A stretch of 64,000 bases of DNA from positions 920,001 to 984,000 of the forward strand of contig CANLUY010000001.1 of NCBI GenBank assembly GCA_947494435.1. The letters are read 5' to 3'. The notes beneath the pieces are model-generated. The model was given only the letters and a program-made list of their open reading frames with translations, had not been told where the DNA came from and did no database searches. Position 1 is the first letter of the stretch. Every line of letters begins with the position of its first letter. The DNA comes from an uncultured Litoreibacter sp. GTDB lineage: Bacteria > Pseudomonadota > Alphaproteobacteria > Rhodobacterales > Rhodobacteraceae. Shown here piece by piece: positions 36,276 through 48,375 of the stretch. A program made the position numbers and the translations under genes.

Positions 36276-37546
36276 ACGTTCTTCCTCAAGATGTCCCCGG
36301 CAAGGTAGAGCGAGCCGCAGATCAGGATGCGCGCTTTAGGGTCTGAGGCTGCGATTTTGGCAATCGCGGTTTCGACACTTTCTGCAACACTGGCTTCAAT
36401 ACCAGCCTCAGATGCTGCCTGCGCCGTGTCTTCACCTGGCAGTGTATTGATCTCGCCGGGGATTGAGACGCCTTGCAAGCTGGCAACATGCGGCACAATC
36501 GGGGCCATATAACCGGCCACGTCTTTTGTGTTCATCAACCCGCAAATTAAATGCGTTGGGCGCTTTGGCATGCGGGTTAGGGTCTCTGCCAGCGTTTCGG
36601 CACAGGCCGCGTTATGACCACCATCAAGCCAGAATTCCGCATCCGGTGCCAATTGCGTCAGCGCGCCTGACCCGAGCCGTTGCATCCGCGCGGGCCATGT
36701 GACATCGGTGCAGACAGCTTCACATGCACCGTCGCCAAACCCAAGATGCCGCATCGCCGTGATCGCTGTGCCTGCGTTCTGAAACTGATGCGCGCCGATC
36801 AATGCAGGTGGTGGCAGATCAAGCAGACCACGCTCATCTTGATAGATCAGCCGTCCCCGTTCTTCCCAGACATCCCAATGCTGCCCTTGGATCAGCGCAG
36901 GCACACCCAGCTTTTCGATACGCGCCTCGATGACTTCCATCGCATCGTCGGGCTGGCGCGTGACAATCGCGGGCACCTGACGCTTCAAAATCCCGGCTTT
37001 CTCGCCTGCGATCTCCGCAACAGTATTGCCAAGAAACTGCGGGTGATCGAAAGACACGGGCGTGATGATCGTCAGCTCAGGTTGCGCAACCACATTAGTG
37101 GCATCCAAGCGACCGCCAAGGCCAACCTCCAAGATGCAGTAATCCGCTTTGGTCCGCGCGAACGCGAGGATTGCAGCAACAGTCGTGATCTCAAAATATG
37201 TGATGCTCTCGCCGCCATTCGCGTCGTAGCACTCATCGAGCATTTCGATCAGGTAGGGCTCGGAAATCAGCTCTCCGGCCAGCCGGATCCGCTCATGAAA
37301 CCGTGCAAGATGTGGGGAGGTATAGGCGTGGACAGTCTTCTCTTCCGCCTCAAGCCCTGCGCGGATCATCGCTTGGGTAGAGCCTTTGCCGTTCGTACCC
37401 GCGATATGGATCACCGGCGGCAGATCGTTTTGCGGATTGCCCAAAGCGTCAAGCAACCGCCAAACGCGGTCCAGTACCAAATCCATGACCTTTGGATGCA
37501 GCGACATCATCCGTTCAAGGATCACATCACTTGTCTGCGTGCTCAC
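36272..37546 (-). CDS. folC: Bifunctional folylpolyglutamate synthase/dihydrofolate synthase
   Basis: A 424-residue Mur-ligase-family enzyme. It adds glutamate to dihydropteroate and then further glutamates to folates. The ATP loop is [16 protein letters not shown], followed by [13 protein letters not shown] and the metal-site region [15 protein letters not shown]. The C-domain has [12 protein letters not shown]. The start GTG overlaps the accD stop by 4 bases (GTGA). accD-folC is a common arrangement in Proteobacteria. Confidence 0.95.
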   Translation of the reverse strand: MSTQTSDVILERMMSLHPKVMDLVLDRVWRLLDALGNPQNDLPPVIHIAGTNGKGSTQAMIRAGLEAEEKTVHAYTSPHLARFHERIRLAGELISEPYLIEMLDECYDANGGESITYFEITTVAAILAFARTKADYCILEVGLGGRLDATNVVAQPELTIITPVSFDHPQFLGNTVAEIAGEKAGILKRQVPAIVTRQPDDAMEVIEARIEKLGVPALIQGQHWDVWEERGRLIYQDERGLLDLPPPALIGAHQFQNAGTAITAMRHLGFGDGACEAVCTDVTWPARMQRLGSGALTQLAPDAEFWLDGGHNAACAETLAETLTRMPKRPTHLICGLMNTKDVAGYMAPIVPHVASLQGVSIPGEINTLPGEDTAQAASEAGIEASVAESVETAIAKIAASDPKARILICGSLYLAGDILRKNV

Positions 37547-38499
37547 TTCGGTGTTTCGCCCGTTTCAGTTGCGCCCGGGTCGGTGCCGCTTTCATCTGGC
37601 AACGCAATTTGATCCGGCGGCGGTGCAGGCAGATCGCCCTTGATCGCAGGATCAAGACCCAGCAGCATCCGCGTGATCGTCACCAGCTCTTCTTTCATAT
37701 CCTTGCGATGCGTCACACGGTCCAGCATCCCATGATCCAGCAGATATTCCGCCCGCTGGAACCCTTCGGGCAGCTTCTCACGAATGGTTTGCTCAATCAC
37801 GCGTGGACCAGCGAAACAGATCAGTGCATTCGGCTCAGCGATATGTACATCGCCAAGCATCGCGTAGGAGGCCGTCACCCCGCCCGTCGTCGGATGCGTC
37901 AGCACAACGATATACGGCAAGCCCGCCTCTTTCAGCATGTCTACCGCAATGGTCGACCGCGGCATTTGCATCAGGCCGAGAATACCTTCCTGCATTCGCG
38001 CGCCACCGGCGGCGGAGAACAGGATCAACGGGCGCTTCAGATGAACCGCACGTTCCGCAGCAGCAATGATGGCATTGCCCACATACATGCTCATGGACCC
38101 CCCCATGAAGGAGAAATCTTGCGCAATCGCGACGATGGGCGTGCGATCAATCTCGCCTTCTGCAACCAGCATCGCTTCCGTTTCGCCCGTCTTCTTGCGC
38201 GCATCTTTGATGCGGTCGGGATATTTCTTCTGATCTTTGAATTGCAGTGGATCAGCAATTGGTTCGAGCACCTGAACTTCAGTGAAGATGCCACCGTCAA
38301 ACAGGCCATTGAACCGTTCCCGCGGCGTGATGACCATGTGATGATCGCAATTGCTACAGACGTTGAAATTGTCCGATAGCTCACGATGGAAGAGCATCGT
38401 GCCGCATTCGCTACATTTGGTCCAAAGATTCTCCGGCACCTCGCGGCGCGAGAAAATCGAGTTGATCCGCGGACGGACGTAGTTGGAGATCCAGTTCAT
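37543..38499 (-). CDS. accD: Acetyl-CoA carboxylase carboxyltransferase subunit beta
   Basis: A 318-residue subunit of acetyl-CoA carboxylase, which makes malonyl-CoA for fatty acid synthesis. The N-terminal zinc ribbon is formed by CSECG and CSNCDHH. The carboxyltransferase core shows [36 protein letters not shown] and [17 protein letters not shown]. The C-terminus is proline- and acid-rich ([15 protein letters not shown]). It leads an operon with folC. Confidence 0.96.
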   Translation of the reverse strand: MNWISNYVRPRINSIFSRREVPENLWTKCSECGTMLFHRELSDNFNVCSNCDHHMVITPRERFNGLFDGGIFTEVQVLEPIADPLQFKDQKKYPDRIKDARKKTGETEAMLVAEGEIDRTPIVAIAQDFSFMGGSMSMYVGNAIIAAAERAVHLKRPLILFSAAGGARMQEGILGLMQMPRSTIAVDMLKEAGLPYIVVLTHPTTGGVTASYAMLGDVHIAEPNALICFAGPRVIEQTIREKLPEGFQRAEYLLDHGMLDRVTHRKDMKEELVTITRMLLGLDPAIKGDLPAPPPDQIALPDESGTDPGATETGETPK

Positions 38500-38553
38500 G
38501 GCACCCTCAAATCTGGTTCTCTGTCAGATAAGCTGAGGCGCATTGAAATGCAA

Positions 38554-39444
38554 TCAGGACGGGGCAAGCCAGCGCCTCAGAACAGCCCACGCCAGAAGCA
38601 CCGTGGCCATATCAACAAATATCAGCGGGATCAGGGTCTCAACATCATCCATCGTGAAGGGCGCGTGATACAGCGACAGGCCCGACATCTCCCCCGCGAC
38701 AGAGACCAAAAAGAGCGCGAAGAAGTTATTGAGGAAGTGAAACCCTATCGCGGCCCCCAGATTGCCTGTGATCCGTGTCAGATCAGCCGCGACAAGTCCA
38801 AACAACCCTGTCGCGCAGATCAGCAACACGGTCAGCTTCGGGTCCAGCGACGGATCGAAATGGGCCAAGCCAAACAAAATCGAGGGCAGAACCATCCAGA
38901 CAATCGCACTTTTGAATCGCGCGGCAAGTTGCTGCATCAAGTAGCCACGAAAAAACAGCTCTTCCGATCCGGTCTGGATCAACAACAAAGGCAGCCCAAG
39001 CGGCAAATATCCAAGCCATGCACCCAATGACAGATTGGCCGTAGGCTTATCTGTAAAGAAGAAGGACACCAGCAATCCGGTCAGTAGAAAAATCACCCCG
39101 CACAGCACCACTGAGCGCGAGAAATTGCGGCACGCCGGTCTAAACGGTCCAATCAGTGACGCAAGCCCGCGTCGATGCCACGCCGCCGCCACAACCGCCG
39201 CAAGCCCCATCGCAATGAAAGTAGACAGCAACACAAACATCGCAAACGGCGTGTCTGCTCCCTCTAAGGCTGATTGCACCTCCCACACCAGATCGGGGCG
39301 CAAGACGCCGACCAACGCGAATGCCGCCACAAGCGGAACGATATAGACGGTCAGAAACGTCAGGAAGCCGACGATAATGCGCCAGATCTCCGGATAGTGA
39401 CGTGCAGGCGCAATATAGAGTTCGAAGTGAGGTGTCCGGATCAT
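38554..39444 (-). CDS. CPBP family intramembrane metalloprotease
   Basis: A 296-residue membrane protein of the CPBP (Rce1/CAAX-like) family with about eight hydrophobic segments. Motif 1 is SEELFFRGYLMQQL with the paired glutamates, motif 2 is LPSILFGLAHFD with the histidine, and motif 3 is AIGFHFLNNFFAL. Bacterial members may process small peptides or act in immunity to bacteriocins; no peptide gene is adjacent. The ATG at 39444 is preferred over the GTG at 39516, which would add a basic leader. It is divergent from ilvD. Confidence 0.85.
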   Translation of the reverse strand: MIRTPHFELYIAPARHYPEIWRIIVGFLTFLTVYIVPLVAAFALVGVLRPDLVWEVQSALEGADTPFAMFVLLSTFIAMGLAAVVAAAWHRRGLASLIGPFRPACRNFSRSVVLCGVIFLLTGLLVSFFFTDKPTANLSLGAWLGYLPLGLPLLLIQTGSEELFFRGYLMQQLAARFKSAIVWMVLPSILFGLAHFDPSLDPKLTVLLICATGLFGLVAADLTRITGNLGAAIGFHFLNNFFALFLVSVAGEMSGLSLYHAPFTMDDVETLIPLIFVDMATVLLAWAVLRRWLAPS

Positions 39445-39565
39445 GCTCGAAGCCCTTTGGGTCAGTTTTGGGAACGGTAACGATGCAAGCCGTAAGGCGC
39501 AATCGCGCTTGTACACAGGTGGCTGCGGCTTTATTCCCTAGCCCAACGCTTTACGGGAGGCCTCC

Positions 39566-41329
39566 ATGCTCAAGAAACCCACCGACAAAACCAATCTGCC
39601 CAGCCGCCATGTGACCGAAGGGCCCGCACGTGCGCCGCACCGGTCCTATTTCTATGCGATGGGCTTGGGCGATGAAGAAATTCACCAGCCATGGGTAGGC
39701 GTGGCAACCTGCTGGAACGAAGCGGCCCCCTGTAACATCGCGCTGAACCGTCAGGCGCAGGCGGTGAAGCTTGGCGTCAAACAAGGCGGCGGCACACCAC
39801 GGGAATTTACAACGATCACCGTGACTGACGGGATCGCGATGGGCCATGAAGGCATGCGCTCCTCGCTCGCATCGCGCGAAGCGATTGCAGACACGGTTGA
39901 GCTGACGATGCGCGGCCATTGCTATGATGCGATCGTGGGTCTTGCAGGCTGTGACAAGTCACTGCCGGGTATGATGATGGCGATGGTCCGGCTAAACACA
40001 CCGTCCGTTTTCATTTACGGCGGCTCGATCCTGCCGGGCAAGGCGCCTGCGGGCGCGAATGTCCCTGAAGAATATCGCGACCGCGATCTGACTGTTCAGG
40101 ACATGTTCGAAGCCGTGGGCAATCACCAAGCCGGCAACCTATCAGACGAGGCTTTGGACGTTCTGGAACGCGTCGCCTGCCCATCAGCGGGCGCGTGCGG
40201 CGGTCAATTTACGGCCAACACAATGGCCTGCGTCTCAGAAGCCATCGGTCTGGCGCTGCCAAACTCCTCCGGTGCACCTGCGCCCTACGAGAGCCGCGAT
40301 CAGTATTCGATCGCATCAGGCAACGCCGTGATGAACCTGATCGAGAAGAACATCCGTGCACGGGATGTCGTGACACGCAAATCACTTGAGAACGCGGCCC
40401 GCGTTGTGGCCTGTACCGGCGGATCTACCAATGCCGGTTTGCACCTGCCCGCGATTGCGCATGAAGCAGGAATTGAATTCACACTAGAAGATGTCTGCGA
40501 AATCTTCCGCGATACGCCCTATTTCGTCGATTTGAAGCCGGGCGGCCAGTATGTCGCGAAAGACCTCTACGAAGCGGGCGGCGTGCCAATTGTGATGAAA
40601 GAGCTGCGCAAAGCGGGTCTGATCCACGAAGACTGCATGACCGCAACCGGCAAGACCATTGGCGAAACGCTGGATGAGACCAAAGGCGAAGCCGACGGCA
40701 AGGTCATCTATCCGATTGAGAACCCTCTGTCCAAGACAGGTGGCGTTGTGGGCCTGAAAGGCAATCTGGCGCCTGACGGGGCGATTGTGAAAGTCGCTGG
40801 CATGGAAAGCCAGCACCAGATCTTTACCGGACCTGCACGGTGCTTTGAATCCGAAGAAGACGCGTTTGCGGCAGTGCAGGAGCGCAGCTATGAGGAAGGC
40901 GAAGTGATCGTCATTCGCAACGAAGGCCCCGCTGGTGGCCCCGGCATGCGCGAGATGCTTGCAACAACCGCTGCCCTGTCCGGGCAAGGCATGGGCAAAA
41001 AGGTCGCTTTGATCACCGATGGCCGCTTCTCCGGCGCCACACGCGGCTTTTGTGTGGGCCATGTCGGCCCTGAGGCCGCACATGGTGGGCCGATTGCCTT
41101 GCTGCAAGATGGCGACGTCATCACGCTGAATGCGATTGACGGGACAATCTCTGTCGCATTAACGGACGAAGAACTGGCCGAACGCAAGACGAAATGGGAT
41201 GGCCAGAAAGAGACGATCTACGCCTCGGGTGCCTTGTGGAAATACGCCCAGCTTGTCGGAAGCGCGAAGTTCGGCGCCTGCACCCATCCGGGCGCATCTG
41301 AAGAAAAACACATCTACATGGATCTCTAA
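39566..41329 (+). CDS. ilvD: Dihydroxy-acid dehydratase
   Basis: A 587-residue IlvD/Edd-family enzyme of branched-chain amino acid synthesis that dehydrates dihydroxy-isovalerate and -methylvalerate. Cluster ligands lie in [14 protein letters not shown] and [16 protein letters not shown]. The N-terminal block is [11 protein letters not shown], and the C-terminal region has [15 protein letters not shown] and [12 protein letters not shown]. Length and motifs fit the [2Fe-2S]-like class better than 6-phosphogluconate dehydratase. GGGAGG precedes the ATG. A lipoprotein gene follows 4 bases after the stop. Confidence 0.94.
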   Translation: MLKKPTDKTNLPSRHVTEGPARAPHRSYFYAMGLGDEEIHQPWVGVATCWNEAAPCNIALNRQAQAVKLGVKQGGGTPREFTTITVTDGIAMGHEGMRSSLASREAIADTVELTMRGHCYDAIVGLAGCDKSLPGMMMAMVRLNTPSVFIYGGSILPGKAPAGANVPEEYRDRDLTVQDMFEAVGNHQAGNLSDEALDVLERVACPSAGACGGQFTANTMACVSEAIGLALPNSSGAPAPYESRDQYSIASGNAVMNLIEKNIRARDVVTRKSLENAARVVACTGGSTNAGLHLPAIAHEAGIEFTLEDVCEIFRDTPYFVDLKPGGQYVAKDLYEAGGVPIVMKELRKAGLIHEDCMTATGKTIGETLDETKGEADGKVIYPIENPLSKTGGVVGLKGNLAPDGAIVKVAGMESQHQIFTGPARCFESEEDAFAAVQERSYEEGEVIVIRNEGPAGGPGMREMLATTAALSGQGMGKKVALITDGRFSGATRGFCVGHVGPEAAHGGPIALLQDGDVITLNAIDGTISVALTDEELAERKTKWDGQKETIYASGALWKYAQLVGSAKFGACTHPGASEEKHIYMDL

Positions 41330-41333
41330 GATC

Positions 41334-42056
41334 ATGCGCAGAGTATGGTTCGGACTGGCAGCAAGTCTGTCGCTTGCCGCCTGCGAAGGGGGATTGCCGC
41401 AATTCGGAGCAGGCGACAAGGCTGCGGGGGGCAAGAAGGCGTCCACCGCGCAGGGGCAAACCGAAGCGACAGTGACCCGCAACAAAGTGCGGATCATTGG
41501 TGTGGACGGGTTCTGCGTTGATCCGGTCTCCACCAGATCATCCGCAGCGCAAGCCTTCCTTGTGTTCGGCAATTGCGCAGCCATCACGGGCAATCCGGAC
41601 CAGCCACAACCCTATCTGCGCGCGGTCGCCACAGCCACCGTCACAAGCAGCGGGATCACCGGCGAAGGGTCGGTCAGACCACAGGTCGCCAATCTGAACG
41701 CATTCTTCAGAACAGACGCGGGGCGCAGCAGGCTCAGCCGAAGCGGCGATGCCAGCCTTGTGGACATCTTGGATGGCTTCACTGATGACGGCGCGTTGTT
41801 CCTCCATGTCAAAGACACCAGCCCCGCTGCTTTCGAAGGGGCCCAAGACACTTACTGGCGATCTTATTTCGACGCCGGCAACTCGGTCGTTGCTGCCTCC
41901 ATCATCGGCTTCTCGGAAACCCCCGTTTCGAAAAGCGAAGGGCTGGACGTGCTGCGTAACTTCGTTGACCGCAACCAGCGCGCACCCGCCGCCATCGCCC
42001 CCGTCATTGGGGAGAAACCCGCCGGTGATCGTTTGCTCGGACGTTTATTTCCCTGA
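41334..42056 (+). CDS. Lipoprotein of unknown function downstream of ilvD
   Basis: A 240-residue protein with lipoprotein signal (SLSLAACEGG, Cys16). The linker is glycine- and lysine-rich. The mature domain begins near VRIIGVDGFCVDP, with a second cysteine in VFGNCAAITG, so one disulfide is possible. No family is recognised; similar proteins occur in the Roseobacter group. The ATG at 41334 follows the ilvD stop by 4 bases and starts a proper signal peptide; the in-frame extension inside ilvD is not real. Cotranscription with ilvD is likely, but no functional link is evident. Confidence 0.72.
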   Translation: MRRVWFGLAASLSLAACEGGLPQFGAGDKAAGGKKASTAQGQTEATVTRNKVRIIGVDGFCVDPVSTRSSAAQAFLVFGNCAAITGNPDQPQPYLRAVATATVTSSGITGEGSVRPQVANLNAFFRTDAGRSRLSRSGDASLVDILDGFTDDGALFLHVKDTSPAAFEGAQDTYWRSYFDAGNSVVAASIIGFSETPVSKSEGLDVLRNFVDRNQRAPAAIAPVIGEKPAGDRLLGRLFP

Positions 42057-42124
42057 AACCATTGTTTGCAATATAGAAACAGTGCTACCCGTCTTGGGTG
42101 GAAATCTAGGGTATCGCGCCACAC

Positions 42125-42898
42125 ATGTTGAACCGGCTCAGAGAGTTTGTCAGACGTCGTTTGCACGTGCGCACCCTCGCGCGGTGGGACGCGGCTGCCC
42201 AAAAGGCAGAGCGGGTCGACCTGTCGCTTCTCAGACAAATGCGCAGTCAAGCGCGCCAGATGCGCCGCCGTGTTGATCTGGTCACCCATATTGCAGACGG
42301 ACGCCTCACACTTCCCCGGATCGGCTCAAACGCCATTCGCAAACCCGCCCAGTCAGATTGGGCGCACCGCCCTGAGATCTGGCGCGGCCCGATCTCCCCG
42401 GTCGGCATGGCTGCCGTCGAAAACCGGACGCGCATCGGTAATATCACAACGCTCTATCACGACTGCACCATTTCGGAACTGACCCTGCGCCAGATACGCA
42501 ACACGCGCGAAGGCGATCTGGCCCCGTTTGGTCTACGCATGGACGTTTTCAAGTTTGACGGCTCGTTTTTATCCTTGGTAATCGACCTGCCGGAAGATGC
42601 TGTGAACGGCTTGCGCCGCAATCACATCTTGCGCATGGAAGCCGAGGTCGAAACAGAAAAACCGCTCGAAATTTTCGCGCGTCTCAACATCAAGTACGGC
42701 CCGAACGTCGAACAGGTTGTGCGCGAGCTGCCGCTGGACGGGCGGGAAACTGTTGTGGAATTCGATCTCGAACATACCAAAATCAGCGAAAAACGGTTGG
42801 AACGGCTTTGGCTTGATCTGATTTTCGAAGGGCCTGAGATGAATGAAATCAATCTACGCGATGTCACGTTCTCCCGCCGCCCGCGTGCCGACTTCTAG
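42125..42898 (+). CDS. DUF6478-like protein, unknown function
   Basis: A 257-residue soluble protein with a very basic N-terminus (LREFVRRRLHVRTLARWD, then RQMRSQARQMRRRVD). A beta-rich C-terminal two thirds contains DWAHRPEIWRGPISPVG and FGLRMDVFKFDGSFLSLVID. It resembles the DUF6478 family that I associate with Rhodobacteraceae. No catalytic motif is visible. It is followed after 9 bases by a 124-residue gene with AGGAGG before its ATG, so the two form a pair and their products may interact (inference). Confidence 0.65.
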   Translation: MLNRLREFVRRRLHVRTLARWDAAAQKAERVDLSLLRQMRSQARQMRRRVDLVTHIADGRLTLPRIGSNAIRKPAQSDWAHRPEIWRGPISPVGMAAVENRTRIGNITTLYHDCTISELTLRQIRNTREGDLAPFGLRMDVFKFDGSFLSLVIDLPEDAVNGLRRNHILRMEAEVETEKPLEIFARLNIKYGPNVEQVVRELPLDGRETVVEFDLEHTKISEKRLERLWLDLIFEGPEMNEINLRDVTFSRRPRADF

Positions 42899-42907
42899 GA
42901 GGTTCAG

Positions 42908-43282
42908 ATGACTGAGTTGACCCTAACAAAAACCCGCATTCAAGCAGGAACCTACGAAGCGGTGCTGAACACCGAGGGGGCGGAGCCGCCGAAGATTGGT
43001 GCATTCCTCAATGCAACTCCCGTAGGATCCCTGCAGGTCACCGCTGATCCTGGGCAGGCTGACTGCTGGAACGTCAAACTGTCAATCCCAGCCGATATCC
43101 TAACCGATGGCATCCAAACTTTCCTAATTTGCAACACCACAACGGGCGCTACGTTAGACAGTTTCACGATCATCACCGGGGAGCCTTTAGACGACGATCT
43201 GAGAGGGGAGATTGATTTGCTGCGCGCTGAATTGAACATGCTGAAGAAAGCATTCCGGCGTCATTGCGTGGAAACCGCTTAA
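42908..43282 (+). CDS. Small beta-rich protein with C-terminal coiled coil, unknown function
   Basis: A 124-residue protein. Residues 1-95 look beta-rich (TYEAVLNTEGAEPPKIGAFL and TFLICNTTTGATLDSFTII). The last 30 residues form a charged amphipathic helix (LRGEIDLLRAELNMLKKAFR) that could dimerise. No known family is recognised. It has no signal peptide. It follows the DUF6478-like gene by 9 bases with a strong ribosome binding site (AGGAGG at 42898-42903), so the pair is probably translated together. A 141-base gap without a gene follows. Confidence 0.65.
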   Translation: MTELTLTKTRIQAGTYEAVLNTEGAEPPKIGAFLNATPVGSLQVTADPGQADCWNVKLSIPADILTDGIQTFLICNTTTGATLDSFTIITGEPLDDDLRGEIDLLRAELNMLKKAFRRHCVETA

Positions 43283-43354
43283 GCGCGTTTCCCATGGCCA
43301 CAACTCCCAGCTATTCTACGGCCTCATTTCCCTGTACCTCTTAGAACAACCTGA

Positions 43355-45447
<2,093 letters not shown>

Positions 45448-45448
<1 letters not shown>

Positions 45449-46338
45449 TGCCGATTTGCAGCTTCGATCAGGGCACATACCGCTGGATGCATTTCGATGC
45501 AGCCGACCCTGCGCTGCCCGACTGGCTGTCAGACAACGTGCCTGAATTGCCGCGCACAACACTGCTCCAGCCCGAGACGCGACCAAGATGTGACACGTAT
45601 GGCGACGGGCTGATCCTGAACCTGCGGGGCGTCAACATGAATGAAGGTCAGGACGTCTTCGACATGATCTCCCTTCGGATGTGGGTCACGGACGGTCTGA
45701 TCGTCACAGTCCGGTTTCGCAAGATCTTCGCCGTGGATGACCTGCGCCAACAGTTCGAAGCCGGCGACGCGCCTGAAACCATCGGCGCATTCCTCGTACA
45801 GCTGACCAATGGCCTGACGGACCGGATCGAGACAACAGTCCTGCGCGGCATCGACAGTGCTGACAGCGTTGAACAAGCGGTGTTTGAGGAAGGCGCCACC
45901 GACCCGTCCGGCATCGGCCCGGCACGGCGCGAAGCGATTTCACTGCGTCGCTACATGGCCCCCCAGAAAGACGCGCTGCAAAAACTGACCAACAGCGACG
46001 TGCCGTTTCTGGACGAGCGCACCAAACTGCACCTGCGCGAAACAACAAACCGTACCACTGTCGCCGTCGAAACCTTGCAATCCGTTCATGACAGGCTCAT
46101 CGCCGCCCAGGACCATCTTGATACTGCCCAAGCCAACCGTTTCGGGCGCAACGGCTACGTCTTGTCGATCGTCGCAGCCATCTTTTTGCCCCTTGGCTTC
46201 TTAACCGGCCTGTTCGGCATGAACGTCGCTGGGCTGCCCGGAACAGAGTGGCCAATGGCCTTTGCCGCCCTCTGTATTGCCATGATTGTGCTCTCAATAG
46301 CGCTTTTAATCGTCTTCAAAATCAAAGACTGGCTGTAG
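45448..46338 (+). CDS. CorA/ZntB family divalent metal transporter
   Basis: A 296-residue CorA-superfamily protein: a large cytoplasmic N-domain, then two C-terminal membrane helices. The signature GMN lies in GFLTGLFGMNVAGLPG between them, and the protein ends with the basic KIKDWL. The loop after GMN (VAGLPGTEW) resembles ZntB, which moves zinc, more than CorA proper, but ion choice is not certain. It starts inside the fadH stop, so translation is coupled to a fatty-acid gene with no obvious link. Confidence 0.85.
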
Positions 46339-46451
46339 GTATTTCGCCTAAAAACACACGTTCACCGTTTCCATGACATAACCAATCCGCAGTTATTCCC
46401 CTGAATGGTCGCATCCCGATCACGGTTCTGCCCCATTTGGCACTGATACCA

Positions 46452-46475
46452 TTTTCAAACGTCAAGAGTTGAAAA
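46452..46475. promoter_or_regulatory. Inverted repeat over the ribosome binding site of the LysR gene
   Basis: TTTTCAA (46452-46458) and TTGAAAA (46469-46475) form a symmetric site just upstream of the ATG at 46486, and the right arm overlaps the AAAAGG ribosome binding site. It could be an autoregulatory LysR-type site or an mRNA hairpin that masks the ribosome site. Confidence 0.4.
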
Positions 46476-46485
46476 GGTGTCCTGC

Positions 46486-47391
46486 ATGGATCGTCTGACT
46501 GAAATGGAAGCCTTCGCCACAGTGGTGGATCAGGGTGGATTTACCGACGCCGCGCGGAAGATGGGGATATCGAAATCAGCCGTCTCTAAGCATGTGTCGT
46601 CCCTTGAGACACGCCTTGGCGCTCGCCTCCTGAACAGAACGACACGCCGTGTATCACCAACGGAAATTGGCCTTGCCTATTATGACCGCGCCCGTCGTGT
46701 ATTGAACGACGCAGGCGAAGCAGACGCGCTTGTCTCATCCATGCAATCAGCACCAAGCGGTTTGCTAAGAATTTCCGTCGCCACCGATTTCGGCGTCAAC
46801 CATATGTCCCCGATCTTGGGCGACTTCCTCGCAGATTTCCCTGACATCACCGTCAATATGGTCCTCAACAACCGCTATGTTGAACTGATTTCCGAAGGCT
46901 TCGACCTCGCAATCCGTATCGGCGAAATGGAAGATAGCTCACTCCGCGCACGCAAACTCACGGAAACGACAAAACGTCTGATCGCCGCCCCCGGCTATTT
47001 CGAACAATACGGACGTCCCGAAAAGATCGACGATCTGAACGAACACAAGCTTCTGCACTATTCCAATCAATCCGCAGGCAATGTCTGGAAACTGACAGCG
47101 CCATCAGGCGAAAAGCGCCAAGTGCGCACGCAGGGCTGGTTGACCGTAAACGACGGCCAGTCCTTGCTCAATGCCTGCGTCTCCGGCCTTGGTATCGCCT
47201 ACTTGCCCAGCTTCCTTTACGCAGACGCCCTAGAGGCGGGCCTTGTTGAAGAAGCCATGCCCGGTTTGCCAACAGAAGCCCAAGGCATCTATGCCGTCTA
47301 TCCGCCCGGCCGCTACACGCAGCCGAAAGTGCGCACATTTATTGATTTCCTCGTCGAAGCCTTCAAGGAAAAAGGCCCAGAGACGTGGTGA
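46486..47391 (+). CDS. LysR family transcriptional regulator
   Basis: A 301-residue LysR regulator. The winged helix-turn-helix is at the N-terminus (FATVVDQGGFTDAARKMGIS, KSAVSKHVSSLETRLGARLL). The effector domain follows (GLLRISVATDFGVNHMSPIL, FDLAIRIGEMEDSSLRARKL). The sequence resembles the large group of proteobacterial LysR proteins that control nearby oxidoreductases. No divergent target gene is adjacent; its partner may lie elsewhere. The ATG at 46486 is preferred over an earlier TTG at 46477 because of AAAAGG 9 bases before it. Confidence 0.9.
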   Translation: MDRLTEMEAFATVVDQGGFTDAARKMGISKSAVSKHVSSLETRLGARLLNRTTRRVSPTEIGLAYYDRARRVLNDAGEADALVSSMQSAPSGLLRISVATDFGVNHMSPILGDFLADFPDITVNMVLNNRYVELISEGFDLAIRIGEMEDSSLRARKLTETTKRLIAAPGYFEQYGRPEKIDDLNEHKLLHYSNQSAGNVWKLTAPSGEKRQVRTQGWLTVNDGQSLLNACVSGLGIAYLPSFLYADALEAGLVEEAMPGLPTEAQGIYAVYPPGRYTQPKVRTFIDFLVEAFKEKGPETW

Positions 47392-47433
47392 AATAATCCA
47401 GTCCCCCTCGACATTGCTGTGGTTGGCGATGTC

Positions 47434-48375
47434 CTATTGGGTCGAGGTGAGTATCACCTCGACCCTTCGGTTTTGAGTGCGCCCGTCTTCAGTCAAATTG
47501 CTTGCAACCGGTGCAAGATATCCAACCCCATCCGCTTCGACTTGAGCCGCACCGACGCCCAATTCAATCAATCTGTTGGCTGCTGCTTGCGCCCGCTTTC
47601 GTGACAGTCCGATATTGCCCTGCAGCGACCCTTCCGAATCCGTATGCCCGACCAAAGCAACGGTCCTATTCGGGTTCGCGATCAAATATTCCGCCAAAAT
47701 AGCGAGGGTTTCATAGGTTTCACCGCTCAACGCAGACGATCCCGTTTCAAACGCAAGATCTTGCAACACGGCCGATCCGCGCGCTTCAAGCCGTTCGATC
47801 AACGGCGCTAATTTTGGCGCGGGCCCCGTGGGCCTGATCGTGGGCCGCCCTGTTGTCGTCGTCACCTCAACCGGCCCGTCTTGCGATCCGCCTACAAGGA
47901 TCATCTGCACATATCCCAATGCGGCGCTGCGGCTGACAAACAGGCTCAGATATTCAGGCACCGCTCCACCAAGACGCTGCGCAGCAAGGTAGCGGTAATC
48001 GCCAAGATCAATATGCATATCAGGCTCCGGCAAAACGTCGGTCTCAAACCGGAAATCAAACCCGCCGCAATCCTGCGTCTCACACTCGTATAGCAGCTCA
48101 AATCCAACCGCTTCGATCTGCTGGCGCAGATTATCGGCCACACCCAGCGTCGTCCCACTTGCTGACTCCACCCGCCATGCCGCTTGTAATTTCGGCCCCT
48201 CTGCGACCAGCGTAGGGATCGCACCATCTTGGAAGGGTCCGATGGGCAGCTTGTAGCTGTCAAATGCCACTGTCTCAGAAAAGGTCTGCGTTGCAGGGCC
48301 AGAGAACGTCAGATCGAGCGCAAAAGCAGGCTGCGCTGCAGCCAGCGCCAACAGATATGGCGCATAAAATTTCAC
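47434..48375 (-). CDS. OmpA-family envelope protein
   Basis: A 313-residue exported protein with a signal peptide (MKFYAPYLLALAAAQPAFA). A novel N-domain (about 20-180) with a CETQDCGGFDFRF cysteine pair precedes a C-terminal OmpA peptidoglycan-binding domain: LQDLAFETGSSALSGETYET, VALVGHTDSEGSLQGNIGLS, RKRAQAAANRLIELG and QNRRVEVIL. There is no beta barrel, so it is probably a periplasmic peptidoglycan-associated protein. It overlaps the upstream peroxidase-like gene by 4 bases and is the last gene of the cinA operon. Its final codons encode a perfect hairpin. Confidence 0.88.
   Translation of the reverse strand: MKFYAPYLLALAAAQPAFALDLTFSGPATQTFSETVAFDSYKLPIGPFQDGAIPTLVAEGPKLQAAWRVESASGTTLGVADNLRQQIEAVGFELLYECETQDCGGFDFRFETDVLPEPDMHIDLGDYRYLAAQRLGGAVPEYLSLFVSRSAALGYVQMILVGGSQDGPVEVTTTTGRPTIRPTGPAPKLAPLIERLEARGSAVLQDLAFETGSSALSGETYETLAILAEYLIANPNRTVALVGHTDSEGSLQGNIGLSRKRAQAAANRLIELGVGAAQVEADGVGYLAPVASNLTEDGRTQNRRVEVILTSTQ
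47439..47465. terminator. Perfect 12-base stem-loop inside the last codons of the ompA-like gene
   Basis: Arms 47439-47450 and 47454-47465 pair perfectly around a GTA loop. The hairpin lies within the last ten or so codons (VEVILTSTQ) and ends just before the stop. No U-tract follows on either strand. It could protect the mRNA 3' end or stop both this gene and the convergent LysR transcript. Confidence 0.5.

Noticed and set aside
36680-38379. Two long plus-strand open frames (36680-37612 and 37492-38379)
   Set aside because: They run antisense through folC and accD, have arginine- and histidine-rich compositions without family motifs, and no ribosome binding sites; they are shadows of real genes.
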